Of a stretch of 64,000 nucleotides of DNA, positions 47,410 to 59,084 are shown in pieces. Each line of letters begins with the position of its first letter. Position 1 is the first letter of the stretch. A program made the position numbers and the translations under genes. The notes beneath the pieces are model-generated. The model ran no database searches, was not told the DNA's origin, and saw nothing but the letters and a program-made list of their open reading frames with translations. The stretch comes from Gibbula magus (lineage: Eukaryota > Mollusca > Gastropoda > Trochida > Trochidae), in the NCBI GenBank assembly GCA_936450465.1, contig OW388292.1, positions 11,241,756-11,305,755 of the forward strand, in the 5' to 3' direction.

Positions 47410-47890
47410 GGTAAAGTCTGCCCTTAGAAAGGTTGTGTTTGGAGACTGCTACCGGTACAGCAGAACATGTTTCCTGACGCCAGGAATAATCACTGCAACA
47501 CTTATATTATTAGGTACATGTGAGTAAGTATACACAATATTTCAGTGATCAGTTCGTCTTGTCTGTTGACAATCATGGTTTTCAGAACGTATTCTTCACA
47601 TAGCTATGACAAACAACCAGTTCATAATATTTAGAACTTAAACTGTATTTTTAATTCCATTCAGTTTACTAAAAACATTGAAATAACTAACATGACAATG
47701 AGAAAAAGAATTAATATCTGCAATTGATATGACAATGTATGCTTTTTACCCTATGAGGATTATTTGATTCGATTTAGAACGCGTTTCAATCTGGGAGATG
47801 TTACAGAAACTACAATTACGTAAATAGAGCATGAATTTCAATATGATATTTCGAAACGGTTGGTAAAATGATATTTTTAGTCTTATTTCC
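47410..47890 (+). repeat. Segmental repeat G, copy 1
   Basis: GAGACTGCTACCGGTACAGC AG, GCAATTGATATGACAAT and AGAAATGATATTTT-AGTCT-like blocks recur in the same order at 57560-57960. Diverged and gapped. Confidence 0.5.
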
Positions 47891-47949
47891 AATCTAATAA
47901 CTTCCTTCTAGGGCATAGTTTGACATGAACCATCCATGGATAAATTTTA

Positions 47950-48110
47950 CTTTAAGAATCTTGGAAGGGCATTCTGAAGTCGAATACATAAGGAAGGCAA
48001 GCTTGACTGGACGACAACTGTATTGAGAACATACACGAAGTTTCAGAGTATGTTCTAACTCAATTATTCTCCATCTCCGGGCACCAAGGAATGAGTGTAG
48101 CGATACTCTA
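47950..48110 (+). mobile_element. Family E element, diverged copy
   Basis: TTGGAAGGGCATTCTGAAGT, ATACATAAGGAAGGCAAGCT, GAACATACACGAAGTTTCAG follow the order of the left arm at 35283. Confidence 0.55.
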
Positions 48111-48879
48111 CACATACCATGTGCCTTTCATCAAAGAAATATGCACTTAACTAACCGAACTGATATTGATGATAGCAAATGAATTTTCTCCATCGAACCA
48201 ATGAAATTACGACTCACACAACGGTAAAACATTCTGCTTGATTGCAGATTAAACCCACACTTGGATTTTCAGCAAATCAAAAGGTCACTTTACCTGATTT
48301 CATGTCAGGCTAACTATTTCTATCATCTCATATCAAACCTTGTAATTGATTAATGATTTCATATGTGTATTATGTGTATCGGTAAGTTTTGTTTGGTTGA
48401 CAGAGTATGTCCATCTAAACGATGGCCTTATGATCATAATAAATTTTTTCATCATGTGATGGAGGGTGTAATCGAAGGAATACATCAATTTGATATATTT
48501 GGTATCAAAATCTGATAATATCCAAAACTTACTACTTGGGAATCTTGAACCGGTTTACTTACTTAACCGCGAGATTACCAGGGTATTTCCACATGAATGA
48601 CTTTTCTTAACAGACCATTTGATATGGTACCGTGCATTTATATTTATAACAAGGTCAATGAAATTGCAAACATAACTTGAGTGCACTAAGGACCAACAGC
48701 ATGCAGCACAAAAATTCAGTTGTCATTGTTCTGGATCTGTGGTTTATGTTTAATCAAGTCATGGATTGACCAGTGGTTAACATGATGTTGCTGAATGTTA
48801 TCCAGGCTATTTAAAATGATTCAACTATATCTTCTCCATTTCATTTAATAGTTGTTTCCTGTGGAATACAGAAATCAAC

Positions 48880-49150
48880 AAATCTTCAAGATTCTCTATG
48901 AGATCTCTGATGGATAGAACGTCAGCCTCGATATTGTATACTTTCTCTCTATGATGAACCAATGACAATGATTGGTTTCCTTGATAAATCCAATACTGGC
49001 TTCAACGCCTCATTAGAAAGTCGTCATGGTGTCTGTGGTATCAAGTAGTACGATGTGATGAAGAGCAGATCCTCGTCGGTTTTCCATTTCGCTTCCACCT
49101 CATTCATCAAATCTTCTTTCATGGAGGCTTAGAGCATTATAATTTCATGG
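48880..49150 (-). pseudogene. Possible fossil coding exon
   Basis: On minus, a mostly open frame runs from the ATG near 49123: MKEDLMNEVEAKWKTDEDLL, FITSYYLIPQTP, stop, then RLSNEALKPVLDLSRKPIIV IGSS, stop. Amino-acid usage looks protein-like and the frame resumes after the first stop. I do not recognise the family. It may equally be chance. Confidence 0.25.
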
Positions 49151-50165
49151 ATTTATTACGAACCATGTATGTTGATTTTATCCACTATTAATAAAGAGGA
49201 TACTAAATGACTTTCCATATAAATCATGTGTATAAATCATATGATTTGATACAAGAATAATCGACATTGCAGACATCGTGAGGATACATCATTATCACTA
49301 ACAATGTGACATCACACCTGAAACCGTATTGACGTCATACTAACCTTGTTATAAATAAGTGTTGAATTGCTGTACAGAAAATTATGCAAATCTAGCACGT
49401 GCGAGTGATAAGACGTTTTATACCATAATCAGCCAAAAAAAACATCGACATTTTCTGCCTCCATTTAAATATTATGTATATATATCGGTTGCGATGAGCC
49501 AGTCCTAACTTGGACGCAGGAGTACTGATTTCAGATTTTTGACACCCAGATACAAGAAATCTATGTCTATCGACGAGTACCCTATTCTGTATTCAAGGTT
49601 TCCACAGATGGATACGAAGAATCACAGTTGGTGGATGTATTCCTGTTGACAGTATTAACTTTGTTACAGAAAAATTGATGAGCGATGTCACCTTTTGAAA
49701 AATGGAAAGATTTTTAAAAAACACGCTTTGTAGCAGAATGGTTTTGTACTCTTATACGCTGGAAATAGTTAATACATTTTCAACCTTGAACCATAAATGA
49801 TTGGGGGAGCGGTTACATTATATTACAGTGTTCAGTGATACTCTAGCAAAAGAATGTAAAGGGAAAGGAGTAACACTAATTGGAGTTTTCAGTCAGAATA
49901 AGTTCTGTCTAAATAACCTTAGTTGACTGTTTTTACTTTAGAGTTAGTAGTCCAATATAATTCAACAAGCTAAATTGTATAGAGATGTCATGCTTCAGCG
50001 TAAGCATTGGATGACCTATGTATGAGTTACCAGAGCAGATTGAATGAGGCTGTGAATTGAGAATTGAATTCTATATTCACATAAATACCATGTTTGTAGG
50101 GCTGGTCACCCATGATCATTGGACCACGTTTGTATGTCTACAATAGAAATCTTGATGACGGCATA

Positions 50166-50620
50166 TGTAGCAGGGTTACGAGGGTCAAATGATAACACTC
50201 TCTGCTGGGTGTGAGACGTTTATTTCTTATTGGATGATTCAGGAAGTATATCAGGAAGTATATCAGACACCCTGTAACAATAAATATGATAATAAAATAT
50301 ACATCACACAGTTAGCACACAGTATACATACTGATATACAATACATATAATTCAACACAAAGGAATATGCTTATAGTGATAATAATTAATAAAACTATAG
50401 TTTCTCATAACATGAGGAACATCTCATTACTGAACGACTGCAAAGAAGTATGAGGTGCTATTAAACTTTACAAATAATCATGACAATACATACAGGTATG
50501 ATATGGTATTAATTGCACATCATTACACATTACGTGGTAATATTATTTACAATGATATAATATTATATGATTGTAATAATTCCTTCATCATTACACAGAC
50601 GTAATGATATGATAAAACAC
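50166..50620 (-). repeat. 3' LTR (incomplete)
   Basis: Matches 52110-52563 with few differences (for example AACGACTGCAAAGAAG against AACACATGCATAGAAG). A minus-strand AATAAA at about 50218-50224 could be the polyadenylation signal. Confidence 0.75.
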
Positions 50621-52109
50621 AACGGGTGAGTTTATGATGAAATGAAGAAGTGAAAATTTAAATTCAACTTTCACTACCGCAAAGAGGTGAAATAATGAAG
50701 CGTTGAATGATTACAGGTGAAACTTAATGCATTCAACTTACATTGTGTATAAATGTAACGATTGAATGATACTAAGTTAAGATGATGAAATGTGATTAAT
50801 AAGAAATTATACAAATTTAACTTTCATTATAACACGATGTGTAATAATGAACTGCTGAATTATACTTAGTTAAAAGTGAACAACATGATTGTGGAAATTC
50901 AACTACATCACAACATCAAATGTGGCAATGGCTGAATTACACAATGGCAGGATATAATACAAAGATGTGATTGATAATAGGATAGAGTTAATATTAACTA
51001 ATGCTAGAATAAAGTAAATGCTAAAATACTACCCCATTATGATACTGTTGAATGAGAATATAAGAGCTAAGTTAAAGGGAAGGGAATTGAGAATATGGTG
51101 CAATGTGCAGAGTCTAAGCACAGTCTGTCGTCAAACAGTCAGTAAATAAACACAAGTTTAACTAACACTTTATTAATACCTAACCCATAATGAATTAACC
51201 TATCATTTATTGAGTTAGTAAGAGGAAAATAAATAAGATGATGAACCAAACACACACACTTACACACTAACTATAAATTACATTACGAATTTAAAAAAAG
51301 GTAAACCTACAAGTAATGAATTAACTAATATATAACTACACAATAACCCAAGTACGAGTTACATAATGAAAAAAAAAGAGCTACAATATCAAATTACACA
51401 AAACAAATGTAACCTATGATACTCTAAGGAAAACAAAGCTACTGGAATCAGTGAAATGCTACATGATATTACATAATGCTGAGCTAATAAAAATATAAAA
51501 CTCAATGTAGAAGATGTAATCTAAGGAAACGCAGCAAACTAAATGTAAATAAACTACATGATTATAATCTAAATCTAAACTTAACTAAGCAAAATGAGAC
51601 TAAATATGCTTCAAATATGAACCAAAAAATGATTACATTATAAATACTAAATGTTGGTACCAACGATAAAACTAATACAATAGAAATATAAGCCGGCAGT
51701 AATTACATAAGTTATGTTACATAATTGTAAATTACATGAAAATAGCAATAAGTTAAATTCAATGATGAATCAACACAAACAGTAAATATATATTACATGA
51801 AAATGCCAGGTATAATACACATCAATATTTACACAAAGGTCATTACTCACGTGAAGTGTCCATGAATGTCCAAATTCCAAAACATGAAAATACACATCAC
51901 AAATCACACACAAAGTGTCACAAAAGAGTCACAGGCTCTTCACGAATGTCAAGGTCACAGTTACACTGACAGTGTCACATCACTGGTCATCCGAGGATGA
52001 CGCAAGCACAGAGTTCACAGAAATTCATAGTGAATCCTTCCAGTCCTTAGATCCTTAGGTGCCATCCTGAACAACCATGATCGAAACGATCCTCACTGGG
52101 GGCTCCAAA

Positions 52110-52620
52110 TGTAGCAGGGTTACGAGGGTCAAATGATAACACTCTCTGCTGGGTGTGAGACGTTTATTTCTTATTGGATGATTCAGGAAGTATATCAGGA
52201 AGTATATCAGACACCCTGTAACAATAAATATGATAATAAAATATACATCACACAGTTAGCACACAGTATACATACTGATATACAATACATATAATTCAAC
52301 ACAAAGGAATATGCTTATAGTGTTAATAATTAATAAAACTATAGTTACTCATAACATGAGGAACATCTCATTACTGAACACATGCATAGAAGTATGAGGT
52401 GCTATTAAACTTTACAAATAATCATGACAATACATACAGGTATGATATGGTATTAATTGCACATCATTACACATTACGTGGTGATACTATTTACAATGAT
52501 ATAATATTATATGATTGTAATAATTCCTTCATCATTACACAGACGTAATGATATGATAAACACATGAAAGTTTATACACTTAATACACGTACCCTGTGGG
52601 TGGTACAGGGGTGTGCTACA
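52110..52620 (-). repeat. 5' LTR (complete)
   Basis: 511 bases with TG...CA ends and 7-base inverted termini TGTAGCA/TGCTACA. The primer-binding site candidate lies just beyond its minus-strand 3' end. Confidence 0.8.
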
Positions 52621-53879
52621 ATGACCCAGTGTGACCCATGATTATGTTATATTTTGTGTATCTATAACGATATTCGTTAATACGAGTGTTGGAGTGTATC
52701 GGAAGCCAAATGTGTATATCTAAAATGTACTTCGTTCTATGAAGCGTGTTGTCTCCTATGCAGAATTCGTTGCAAATGAAAACAACCACGGTGTATGTAT
52801 GGACATTGTATAGTCTTGTATATTACATTTGTGTGGTGTTTTAAAATAATTCAACGGCAGATCTGCAATAGACTTCTCTATTAATCACATGTATAATGGC
52901 ATTGGATCAGATATGTACATATCTAGAATGTATTGGTTTAAATATGCTATGTATGTAGGATTGACGATAAACCAAACTGTAATGCTTATCTGCAATACGT
53001 ATGCATATATATTGCATGTGGAGGGGGTTAATTTCGCATTGAATTTGTTTCAGATCAATGTGTTGATTATGAGGGATGGTCGCCCATGAGAATTGTACTA
53101 TGTGTAACTATGTATTGATGAATATGGTTTGACGCCCATGAGATTGTATCATATGCATGTGTCGATGCTTAGAGTTAGTCAGCCATATAAATGTAACTTT
53201 TACAGAAATATAAGTGACAATCTTTTGCATGACAATGTGCTATATAGGCTGTGTGTTCACAATAGGGTTGGTAACCCATGATCGTATTCATATATATATA
53301 TCCCTGAATGGTGTCAATCAGCAACGCTGTTCATCGACCAGAATGTCTTTGATGGACTTTTTATCTACGGTTTTTGTTGACTGAAACGAGTTCCGTGTAC
53401 ATCCTCTGCAATATATCTGCTGTCTGTCACAAGCGAATAAACTGCGCTTCTGTATGGCTATCGCACAGTGCCAAACTAATATTGTATGTAGTATGTGAGA
53501 GGTGTTCCTTATACCAATTTTTTAATAGTCTGCACCTTTGAAATTTACTTTTAAAAAACTTTTCGATTGATTAGGTCCCAAACAGAAGAGCAGCCAGTGA
53601 TATGACTCTTATATGTGATCTATATGACGCATGGCGCGTTATTGACGGGAATTTCCGTGAGGAATAACTTTGATTTCTTTACTGATGGCAGGCAATATTT
53701 ATAAATCATGTGCATCTCTAATAGAATGACGGCATCAGGCCGCTTTAGTGCCGTAGCAACGAGTGACAACCTGGTGACTGATGAAGTTTATATACACTGA
53801 AACCACTAACTATTCCATTCTATCTTTGCATAATCGGTAAGACATATACATAATCCTTGTCTTTACCCATTGATAATTG

Positions 53880-53880
<1 letters not shown>

Positions 53881-53957
<77 letters not shown>

Positions 53958-53979
53958 TAATATATATATATATATATAA
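53881..53979 (+). repeat. AT microsatellite
   Basis: About 98 bases of AT units with two single-base interruptions near 53951 and 53960. Confidence 0.95.
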
Positions 53980-54645
53980 CGTATAGCCAAAACACAAGCT
54001 CAGGCTCCCAATCAGTCCATAATCCCAAGCGTACAATCAGGAAAACCAGCCGTCAGACAACAAAGACAGCAGTCACTTGAAAACTGCAAGAGCATAAAAC
54101 AACGTTAATGTGACACACATGTAGATGGAGGCATGTTTATACGTATTTCATGCATATAATTATTCGCTGTTGACTGTCAATAAAGTATGGTTGACGAGAA
54201 AATCAGTAAATCTTCGTGGATTTCCTATTAAGTAATGTATTGTCCCTTAATGAGAATTGTTTGGTGAAATTAAGTTTGAGGTTTGGATACTGACATGTAA
54301 ATGTAGTATGCACAATATAGATAAAACTGTCCCGATGATCCAATGGCCCTATGTGTTTTCATCATAACAATTCATGAGTATTACCAAGTTGAAGGCCAAG
54401 CGACAGACTGGTTTTCCACTTGACATTTACAGTGTTGGATTATTGCTACATCAAGTATCAGACAAACTGTTTGTTTTCAGTTTCAAATTTAGGTTAACCT
54501 TTACCGTATCTAATATATTTAAAGACTTTCTCAATAATGCTTATTTCAATGTGTTACGTTCAATGTCCGAGTACATTTCTATTCCTTAAAAAAATAGGAT
54601 CTAGGGCTATTAATTGAAACTGAATGTTTACTGTTTATGCTTATG

Positions 54646-54649
54646 ATAC

Positions 54650-54743
<94 letters not shown>

Positions 54744-54744
54744 T
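54646..54744 (+). repeat. AT microsatellite
   Basis: About 95 bases of AT units with a CA interruption near each end. It lies 670 bases from a similar run. Confidence 0.95.
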
Positions 54745-54975
54745 TAAACCTAAATTAATCATCAATAGTCACATTTTCTCTCTTGCTTCTCGTCAATATT
54801 TCTTTTGAAGTCGTCAATATTTCTTTTGAAGTCGTCAATATTTCAAAGTAAACGTCAATAGTTGACAACAACTCGTCAATATTGCTCATCCATATGTTTG
54901 TAACAGGTCAATTGTATGAGTTGCGCATGAGTTGCGCAAATCAATTGCGCAAAGGAGGAACATGATCAGTCATTA

Positions 54976-55115
54976 CAAATGTGAGCTCTCATTGGACATG
55001 ACCAGTCGTATTTCTCGGTTGGCAAACTTGCATTCCTGTACAGGTTTCCTACAGGAATGCGAGTTGGCCAACCAATACATACGACTTGTCATCTCCAATG
55101 AGAGCTCAAATGTTG
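54976..55115. mobile_element. Palindromic MITE, 140 bp
   Basis: CAAATGTGAGCTCTCATTGG, CAGTCGTA, CGGTTGGCAAAC, GCATTCCTGTA on the left are mirrored on the right down to GAGAGCTCAAATGTTG. Loop of about 10 bases near 55043. Confidence 0.8.
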
Positions 55116-56011
55116 AATTGACTTCAAACTGATATCACTTTACATAGAATTTTTTAAACCAAATCCATGATTGATTCCCTTACTTGGTGAAACAATAGTT
55201 GTCATAAATCCACAGTTTTGTTGTCACAATTGTCATACCGACACAACCCTCGACAAATCATGTTTCAACATCTCTATACTTGCAATGCGCAGATATGAAT
55301 TTAATAGTCGACAAATATGAATAAAACGTCTTTGGTCAAGCGAGATGAATCGCTTCTTACAGATATGTTGCTTAATTTACAAAAGATAAAATTTCAACAT
55401 TTATAATGACTATGCCATAGTACGTATACCATTTTAGACTTGTTATTAACTGTTATTCCGAACTATTCATTATGCATGGAAAAAATAAAACATACAGAAA
55501 CTGCCAATCTCATTAAAATCATATCTTTGATCCGTTCCGAAAGTTTAGCTTACTTGGTTTGTCACTCATCTAAGATCTGACGGACTCCCCTTTGAGAGTC
55601 CTGTTCGTACTTTTGCTTTCAATTGCGCTATCATGTTTTCAAAATTCTGGCATGTCGCTGGTCTTAAACAGATACAAACATATAGTTTTTCAAAATATTC
55701 CACATTATTCGAAACTGGTATTCATTATTGTTTTTTTTATGTATTGATGTCAATTCATATTCGAATCAATAGCATTATGAAAAAAATAACGTAAATATTT
55801 ATGGTTCCAAAGACTAAACTTGTAGTTACAATTTATCATTTCATTATAATTTCGGATTGCACGACAAATCAATGTTTGATAATAGTTAATCTAATAAATT
55901 TTAAGTCATGAAATTGTTCGATTTTGATGGCAATACCAATGTAAATTCAATAACTATAATACTCTTAAATGCGTCTGTCGGTGATGAATTGTGATTGCGT
56001 TATACATTCAC
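55116..56011. other. No gene recognised; expected recombinase exon absent
   Basis: I looked on the minus strand for the missing C-terminal exon of the Crypton-like gene (an HxLRxT motif and a catalytic tyrosine) and did not see it among frames here. Confidence 0.4.
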
Positions 56012-56015
56012 TTAC

Positions 56016-57121
56016 CTCAAAGACATATATTTGTCATGAAGGCGGACTGGGCAGCGGTCTGGCTTCTCTTGATTAGGACCAACAACGATCGTCTTCATCT
56101 CTATTGACTTGTGCCCCAACCCCCCACTGTTTGTTTTGGATACACCCTCAGAGTACTTTAAGTGTTTAACACCATTTTTATAAACGAAAGAAAAGTTTCC
56201 ATTTTCGCCAATTTTCAGGGAGTGGTGTTCTTCACCTCCCCTCAAGCAGAAGCAGATGCCATTTAAATAGAATAGTGTGTCCAACAATTTCTGTGGTGTA
56301 TCATCACCCAAGATCCCCTTTTCCCATAAAAACTCTTCTTGGTCTTGACTTAATGTGTCTGCTCTTTTTTTATGAATACCAATTCCAGATTTGGCCAATT
56401 GTTTCATTTTGGCATCCAAGATACGTCTGAGTCCCGCAAATTCAAAGTCATTTATGTTGATGTCCCTTCCCTGTTGTCTCATGTGATACTGCACAGAGAT
56501 CAGCAGTTCATGTAACGTGTTGCCATGATACTCAGATCCTTTCAGATTTCTAACTTGGGTTACGAAGGATACCAGAATCGTGTTTAGTTCCTCGTTACTT
56601 GACTTAAGCAGAAATTCGTCAAAAGTGCCTGAAACAATGTGCCTCTCCCTGTACCAAGATTCGAATGTTCTCAATGCCCACTGACTTTTTTAAAATGTGT
56701 TTTTGTTTCGAGCTGATGTTTCTAAATTATGTAATTCTTGCTCTGTCAATGGCTTGCCGAAACGTTCATTAGATGTGTGCTCTTCTGGTATATCAATCGT
56801 TTCGATTGTTGAAAGATTGTTTTCAGGTTCAACTGTTGTATCTGCATAATACTGTTGACTACAAAGTACTAAATCTTCGTCAGATGAGTTCACCTTTTCA
56901 GTAAAATCAGTATCATTTGTTACCGGCTCAAAAGCTTGTGTGTGGGGGATATCATTATCAAGATGACAACTGTCTTCACTGTCTCTATCTTGAATGGTAA
57001 AATTTGCATTTGGGAAATCCGACTCCAAAATTGATTCAAAATCTGAATTTATATCCTGACTGCCAAATGATATCTGGGAATATGTATTCTGTGTTAAAAA
57101 TATATCATCATCACTTTCCAT
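56016..57121 (-). pseudogene. Crypton-like tyrosine recombinase gene, N-terminal part
   Basis: From the ATG at 57121 an acidic, low-complexity N-terminus (about 143 residues) leads to a TAA at 56692-56690. The frame continues directly into KSQWALRTFESWYRERHI and about 220 further residues with the core-binding fold and first catalytic half found in Crypton-derived proteins (QRICH1/ZMYM/KIAA1958-like, DUF3504): ELNTILVSFVTQVRNLKG, GIHKKRADTLSQDQEE, and FCLRGGEEHHSL, which holds the first catalytic arginine. The frame ends at MSLR with AGGTAAGTG, an excellent splice donor (GT at 56015). The exon with the remaining active-site residues (H-x-x-R and Tyr) is not found. The stop removes everything after residue 143, so this copy should be inactive as a recombinase unless an internal start or read-through is used. 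Confidence 0.75.
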
Positions 57122-57218
57122 GTCTGTGCTACTGAACCTGTACCAACCTTTTCAATACTGTTCACGAAAGAGTAATGATTGAAAACGCGTGTTCGTCTTT
57201 TATACCTCATCAATAGGT

Positions 57219-57393
57219 AAAAGTCGTCAATATCATCACGAAACGCACGTGTTTTCTGCGCTCCGACAGGTAAAACCCAAACCAGTTTCAATTTTAGGTT
57301 GCAGGTGTAAAAGTCGTCAATATTAACATGAAACGCACGTGCAATATTGCGCGCTTACAGGTGAAATAACTCAAACCGGTTTCGAATTTAGGT
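57219..57393 (-). promoter_or_regulatory. Tandemly duplicated upstream region of the Crypton-like gene
   Basis: Two copies of about 88 bases share AAAAGTCGTCAATAT, GAAACGCACGTG, GACAGGT or TACAGGT, AACC-GTTTC and ATTTTAGGTT. Each contains ACGCACGTG, an E-box-like motif, and CpGs unlike the neighbourhood. The block lies about 100 bases before the start codon, so it may be promoter DNA; this is inferred from position only. Confidence 0.5.
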
Positions 57394-57395
57394 TT

Positions 57396-57515
57396 AAGTA
57401 GAATAGACTCCTCAAACTCTGCAATAGTTACACGAAGGGGTTAGTCTTCGGCCTAACGGCCTCAGACTAACCTCTTCGTGTAACTATTGCAGAGTTTTCG
57501 GAGTCTATTCTTTAC
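57396..57515. mobile_element. Palindromic MITE, 120 bp
   Basis: TAGAATAGACTCC, AACTCTGCAATAGTTACACG, AAGGGGTTAGTCT are mirrored on the right around GGCCTAACGGCC. It directly abuts the duplicated promoter-like block. Confidence 0.8.
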
Positions 57516-57559
57516 ATATATAATATATATATTTAGCAGTATGTTGCTAACAAACTGGT

Positions 57560-57960
57560 CTATTTCGTTTGAGACTGCTATCGATACAGCAGGGAATGCT
57601 TCCGAACTACACTTCCCTATCTTATCCATGCTAAAGTAATTATGTTTCCGCTGCAACCTTGATTTTAAATATGTAAGTTTAGGTTTTATATAATGTGTTG
57701 AAGAATGCATTTTCTCATAAGTATGATGAATCATCATTGGCATGATCTTCAAAAGACATTCTTAATTTCTCATTTGATTGAAATGGTTTTCATTTCTACG
57801 AAAAAGGGAATTTGAATTGGCAATTGATATGACAATTTAATTACAATTTTAAGTCTGAGATGGAATGCAACTACTGCAATCACTTAAAGTTTGAATTATT
57901 TGCATGAAATATTTCCAAAAGCTTACAGAAATGATATTTTCAGACTCATTGCAAACAATT
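57560..57960 (+). repeat. Segmental repeat G, copy 2
   Basis: Partner of 47410-47890. GAGACTGCTATCGATACAGC AG and GGCAATTGATATGACAAT are the clearest anchors. Confidence 0.5.
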
Positions 57961-58641
57961 GAAAACAATTTTGTGGCCGAATGTAATGCTTTCAGATTGT
58001 TAGTTGAGTTAACAGGAAGAGATTTACAAACATCTAAATGTTTCTATGCATGAAGGGCAGATGGAATATAACAACCAATGATTTATTAGAGAATATTTAT
58101 GTTCATGTATTAATTTGTATATATTAGTCTAAAACGATGCTGTTACATTTTTACTTAATTTCGTACTATCATATGTCGTATCGGAGGTTGATCAGCTTGA
58201 CAGTTTGTTAATTCGTTATAATGAATACAATTATGTTAAAACCATGAGTGATATCTGATAACTATATTAGTCGCACCACCTTATTCCTCGGTGTCCCTGA
58301 TACATGTTATAGAGAATCTCGCCCAAGTGTACTTATTAAAGTTGGGCTGTAAAATGAGCTTTTCACCGGTAGCCTTATGTTTTTTAGCAATTCCAGCTAC
58401 ATGAGAATTCCACACACTAACACAACAAAAAGGTTTAATGTAACTCCTAGTACCAATTGTGTAAAAGTCAATTCAAAACAGATCAAGTGAAATAAATTTC
58501 CCTGTTTCTTTCGATTACATCATTAAGGAGTGATTTCTGTTCCCTTGGCTGTAGTGTAATGTTTTTAAGGGACGAAAGTTACAATATATAGACTCAGAAA
58601 TTGAAGATATATCTAGCATGAAACTACCAAATGGATTTATT

Positions 58642-58793
58642 AATATAGAATACTAAACGATGTCCCGTTTGATTGATTATGAAACGAGTGAATGGTTTGG
58701 TAATTTAATGAGCGAAAGCGAGTTAAATACCGATGCCATTCACGAGTTACATTATGTTATCAAACGGGACCGAGTTTAGTATTTTATTTATTA
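58642..58793. mobile_element. Palindromic MITE, family A, second copy
   Basis: Mirror halves meet at GAGCGAAAGCGAG. The outer end (reverse complement AAATACTAAACTCGGTCCCG) matches AAATACCACACTCGGTCTCA of the 20575 element, and both share the CTCGCTTTCGCTC centre. Confidence 0.8.
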
Positions 58794-59084
58794 CTCAATG
58801 AATTAAATAGCGCTGAACTGCAAGAAAATCGTGAATTGCAAGAAAATCGTTGTTAGTGACGCTTCACTTGCAACTTACCCGCTATTGCAGACGTCAACCA
58901 AAAAAGACTATGACGTCACGCGCCGATTATGAAGTCACGGCAGCACGCTGTGGTATCACACATGTGTGTAACCAACTGATTGTTATCTAATGAGTGATCT
59001 CACCACGGTTGAGTAATAAATAGTATTATTCATCATGCTTATAAAAGTTGTGCATAGTCCCTATGAACATATGGGGTCAATTCA

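Larger units (their letters stand above)
50166..52620 (-). mobile_element. Noncoding LTR retroelement
   Basis: Direct repeats at 50166-50620 and 52110-52563 are nearly identical over about 455 bases. Read on minus, the 52620-52110 repeat is a complete 511-base LTR beginning TGTAGCA and ending TGCTACA. It is followed after TT by a candidate primer-binding site TGGAGCCCCCAGTGAGG (52107-52091). The second repeat lacks about 57 bases at its start, and the expected polypurine tract is not visible, so the 3' junction is probably deleted. The 1.5-kb interior encodes no gag or pol. Flanking 5-mers do not match. It fits a TRIM/LARD-like nonautonomous Ty3-type element. Confidence 0.8.

Noticed and set aside
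53810..54028. Minus-strand frame with IY repeats
   Set aside because: Translation of an AT microsatellite.
57094..57291. Minus-strand 65-codon frame upstream of the Crypton-like gene
   Set aside because: It is in another phase, overlaps the start of the main frame and the duplicated block, and has no motif.
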